Source of the DNA: Pseudomonadota bacterium
Lineage (GTDB): Bacteria > Pseudomonadota > Alphaproteobacteria > Rhodobacterales > Rhodobacteraceae
Assembly: GCA_027592105.1 (NCBI GenBank)
Contig: JAQCLA010000128.1
Coordinates: 1 to 7,386, forward strand
DNA: 7,386 nucleotides
Reading direction: 5' to 3'
Part shown: positions 5,138 to 7,386 of the stretch, piece by piece
How positions within the stretch are numbered: position 1 is the first letter of the stretch
Layout of the letters: every line of letters begins with the position of its first letter
Translations under genes and position numbers: made by a program
The notes under the pieces: generated by a model
Database searches by the model: none
What the model saw: the letters and a program-made list of their open reading frames with translations, nothing else
What the model was told of the DNA's origin: nothing

Positions 5138-6601
5138 ATGCGCTTTTTCCGCCGTGCCCTGACCGGGCTATTCCTTTTTGCCGTGACGCTTGGCCTATTG
5201 GCTATAGCGGGCCAGACGATTTTCGGCGCGATCCAAGATCGCATGTCGGGCGGTGGTGGTGGCATGCCTGCGCGTGAGCGTGTTTTTTCGGCTGAGGTCG
5301 CGCCCATCGTGATCGGTGCGCAAACGCCGATCCTGACCGCCTTTGGCGAGCTCCGCTCGCGCCGCACGCTTGAGTTACGCGCGCCCGCCGAGGGGACAGT
5401 GATCGCGCTATCCCCCAGTTTCGAAGAGGGTGGCGCGGTCACAGCCGGCGAAGTCTTGATGCGGATCGACCCGACACAGGCCGATAGTGCTTTGGCAAGT
5501 GCGCGCACCAATCTGCGCGATGCCGAGGCTGAACTGGCCGATGCGGCCCGCGCCGTGGGTCTGGCGGGTGAAGATGTCGCCGCCGCGCGCCGTCAGGCCG
5601 AATTGCGCGATCGCGCTTTGGACCGGCAAAATGATCTGCTCTCGCGCGGTGTAGGAAGTGCGGCATCCGTCGAAACCGCCGAGCTTGCCGCCGCCACAGC
5701 CGCGCAAGCAGTCTTGTCGCGCCGCCAAGCGCTGGCACAGGCCGAGGCACGGCTGGCGCAAGCCGAAACAGCGCTTGAGCGTCGCGCCATCGCCTTGGCC
5801 GATGCCGAGCGCGCGCGCGCCGATACAGTGCTGCGCGCCGAGTTTGACGGCGTTTTGTCCGGTGTCACGCTGGTTGAGGGGCGCTTGGTCAACCGCAACG
5901 AACAGATCGCGCGCCTGATCGACCCAGACGCGCTTGAGGTCGCCTTTCGCATTTCGACCGCCCAATATGCACAGCTTTTGCGCGATGGCGCGGTGCTTCC
6001 CGATGCCGATGTGCGGGTGATCTTGGATGTTTTCGGTATGGATCTGGCCTCGACCGCGCGATTGACCCGCGAAAGCGGCGCGGTCGAAGCGGGGCAATCG
6101 GGGCGGCTTTTGTTTGCCAGCATCGATGTGCCGCGTGGCCTGCGCGTGGGTGATTTCGTGCGCGTCGAACTGGAGGAGCCGCCGCTTGACGGTGTCGCGC
6201 GGCTTCCGGCGACGGCCTATGGCTCGGATGGGCGTATCCTTGTGCTGGGCGAGGAGGATCGGTTGCAATCCGTGGCCGTGACGCTCGTGCGTCGGCAAGG
6301 CGATGATGTGCTGCTGCGCGCGCCGGGTCTGGATGGGCGCGAAGTGGTTTTGGCCCGTACGCCTGTCTTGGGTGATGGTATCCGTATCAACCCAATCCGC
6401 GCGCCCGAGAGCGGCGAAGCCCTGCCCGAGGCACCGCAAACCATCGCGCTTGACCCCGAACGCCGCGCGCGGCTGATCGCCTTTGTTGAGGCCAACGGCT
6501 TTATCCCGGCCGATGTCAAAGCCAATATGCTCAACCAATTGTCGCAAGACGAGGTGCCCGCGCAGATGGTTGCGCGCATCGAAAGCCGGATGGGAAGTTA
6601 A
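5138..6601 (+). CDS. RND efflux membrane-fusion (periplasmic adaptor) protein, HlyD/AcrA type
   Basis: This 487-residue protein should link an RND pump in the inner membrane to an outer-membrane channel. Residues 8-29 form one hydrophobic helix after an Arg-rich start (MRFFRR), acting as an anchor or signal; there is no lipobox cysteine. A Gly-rich stretch (38-42) leads into the periplasmic part. The first lipoyl half is at about 80-111 (LELRAPAEGTVIAL...GEVLMRIDP). A long Ala/Glu/Arg-rich coiled-coil hairpin covers 112-232. The second lipoyl half follows at 233-262 (RAEFDGVLSGVTLVEGRLV), then a beta-barrel at about 265-348 and a membrane-proximal domain at about 350-420. Residues 436-487 are an extra, mostly helical extension beyond the usual end of the family. 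The start follows AAGG at a suitable distance. The pump gene begins four bases after its stop, so the two form an operon. The substrate cannot be told from sequence. Confidence 0.92.
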   Translation: MRFFRRALTGLFLFAVTLGLLAIAGQTIFGAIQDRMSGGGGGMPARERVFSAEVAPIVIGAQTPILTAFGELRSRRTLELRAPAEGTVIALSPSFEEGGAVTAGEVLMRIDPTQADSALASARTNLRDAEAELADAARAVGLAGEDVAAARRQAELRDRALDRQNDLLSRGVGSAASVETAELAAATAAQAVLSRRQALAQAEARLAQAETALERRAIALADAERARADTVLRAEFDGVLSGVTLVEGRLVNRNEQIARLIDPDALEVAFRISTAQYAQLLRDGAVLPDADVRVILDVFGMDLASTARLTRESGAVEAGQSGRLLFASIDVPRGLRVGDFVRVELEEPPLDGVARLPATAYGSDGRILVLGEEDRLQSVAVTLVRRQGDDVLLRAPGLDGREVVLARTPVLGDGIRINPIRAPESGEALPEAPQTIALDPERRARLIAFVEANGFIPADVKANMLNQLSQDEVPAQMVARIESRMGS

Positions 6602-6604
6602 CCG

Positions 6605-7386
6605 ATGCGTAGCCTTCCACCCGGCGGCGCCGGTATCCTGAGCTACTTCACCCGTCACCGCACAGCGGCGAACCTGCTTCTCATGTTGCTGGTGGTCGCC
6701 GGTCTGGCCGCGATCCCGCAGATGCGCGCCCAGTTCTTTCCCGATGTCATCTCGGACGAGATCAATATCGTCATCGGCTGGACAGGGGCGGGTGCCGAAG
6801 ATGTGGACGAAGGCATTGTCGCGGTTCTTGAGCCTGCGCTTTTGCTGGTGCCGGGCGTGGTTGCGACCGATGCCACCAGCCGCGAGGGGCGCGCCTCGAT
6901 CGGGGTGGAGTTCGAACCCGGCTGGGATATGGGCCGCGCCGCCGACGAGGTTCAGGCCGCGCTGGATGCCGTGACCGACCTGCCCGACGATGCCGATGAC
7001 CCATCCGTGCGGCGTGGGTCGTGGTGGGACAATGTCACCGATGTGGTGATCACGGGCCCGGTGGAGCCCGCCCAGCTTGGCCGTTTCGCCGATGAATTCG
7101 CCGCAAGGCTTTTCGCCGTTGGCGTCACGCGCACCACCATTCGCGGTGTGGCCGCACCCCAGACCGTGGTCGAGGTCGCGCCCGCCGCGCTGATCCGGCA
7201 CGATGTCTCGATGTCTGAGATCGCAGGCGTGATCGCAGCGGCCGCCACCACGGCACCTGCGGGTGATGTGGACAGTGCAAATGCCCGTATCCGTACGGGT
7301 TCCGCCCAGCGTAGCGCGGCCGAGATCGCGGCGCTCGCCTTGCGCACGAATGCCGATGGAACGACACTGCGCGTAGGCGATGTGGC
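6605..7386 (+). CDS. RND efflux transporter (AcrB/AcrD/AcrF family), N-terminal part, cut by window edge
   Basis: Translation from ATG 6605 stays open to the last base, giving 260 residues of a protein family usually about 1000 or more long. It is the inner-membrane proton-driven pump that works with the adaptor just upstream. The first membrane helix is at about 22-40 after ILSYFTRHRTAANLL. The hallmark porter-domain segments follow: QFFPDV at 43-48, WTGAGAEDVDEGIVAVLEPAL at 59-79, VPGV at 82-85, EGRASIGVEF at 94-103, DEVQAALD at 114-121 and a Trp-rich WWDNVTDVVITGPV at 140-153. A second porter stretch shows RIRTGSAQRSAAEIAALAL at 228-246 and a GDVA end. GGGAAG-like bases (6592-6597, GGGAAG) sit about seven bases before the start, and the gap to the adaptor stop is three bases. 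The drug, metal or lipid specificity is not readable from this fragment. Confidence 0.93.
   Translation, partial: MRSLPPGGAGILSYFTRHRTAANLLLMLLVVAGLAAIPQMRAQFFPDVISDEINIVIGWTGAGAEDVDEGIVAVLEPALLLVPGVVATDATSREGRASIGVEFEPGWDMGRAADEVQAALDAVTDLPDDADDPSVRRGSWWDNVTDVVITGPVEPAQLGRFADEFAARLFAVGVTRTTIRGVAAPQTVVEVAPAALIRHDVSMSEIAGVIAAAATTAPAGDVDSANARIRTGSAQRSAAEIAALALRTNADGTTLRVGDV

Noticed and set aside
5408..7201. 597-codon open frame on the minus strand
   Set aside because: It lies antisense through the adaptor and the pump gene, whose plus-strand proteins carry clear family motifs. Its translation is rich in His, Arg, Gly and Gln with no recognisable domain, as expected for a shadow in G+C-rich DNA.

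Overview
This G+C-rich window has no mobile elements, CRISPR arrays or stable RNA genes that I can see. Its gene content and protein style point to an alphaproteobacterium, most likely Rhodobacterales (the Rhodobacter/Roseobacter group). The main clues are a pyrB - small membrane protein - dihydroorotase-like gene - plsY cluster, a short family-4-type uracil-DNA glycosylase with an Ala/Pro-rich N-terminal linker, and a MoaB that starts MSRIDETRPF. This taxonomic call rests on family knowledge and no search was run.

Layout. Bases 1-180 hold no convincing gene. From 3583 back to 181 the minus strand carries a tight four-gene unit: pyrB (aspartate carbamoyltransferase), a 166-residue tail-anchored protein of unknown function, a dihydroorotase homologue that has lost its metal ligands, and plsY (acyl-phosphate:glycerol-3-phosphate acyltransferase). 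Two of its three junctions are ATGA stop/start overlaps. A plausible sigma70-type promoter for the unit lies at 3615-3644. A 109-bp divergent gap (3584-3692) separates it from a plus-strand pair, a uracil-DNA glycosylase gene and moaB, also joined by an ATGA overlap. After a 93-bp gap with a hairpin plus T-tract and a candidate promoter, a plus-strand efflux operon begins: an RND membrane-fusion (periplasmic adaptor) protein, then an RND inner-membrane pump that runs off the right edge. The pump fragment (6605-7386) is open at the window end and is easily missed if only closed reading frames are listed.

How the genes work together. PyrB makes carbamoyl-aspartate, the first committed pyrimidine intermediate. 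The PyrC-like protein lacks the His-x-His, the later His and the Asp needed to bind metal. It is therefore best read as a structural pseudo-dihydroorotase (PyrC') of a class A aspartate carbamoyltransferase, not as an enzyme. A true pyrC should exist elsewhere in the genome. PlsY makes lysophosphatidate for membrane lipid synthesis; its place in the same transcript may be incidental or may link nucleotide and membrane supply. The adaptor and pump would form a tripartite exporter with an outer-membrane channel not seen here.

I found no wholly new system. The points most worth a second look are the metal-less PyrC', the conserved-looking tail-anchored protein between pyrB and pyrC', the uracil-DNA glycosylase lacking most of the usual iron-sulfur cysteines, and the C-terminal extension of the adaptor protein.
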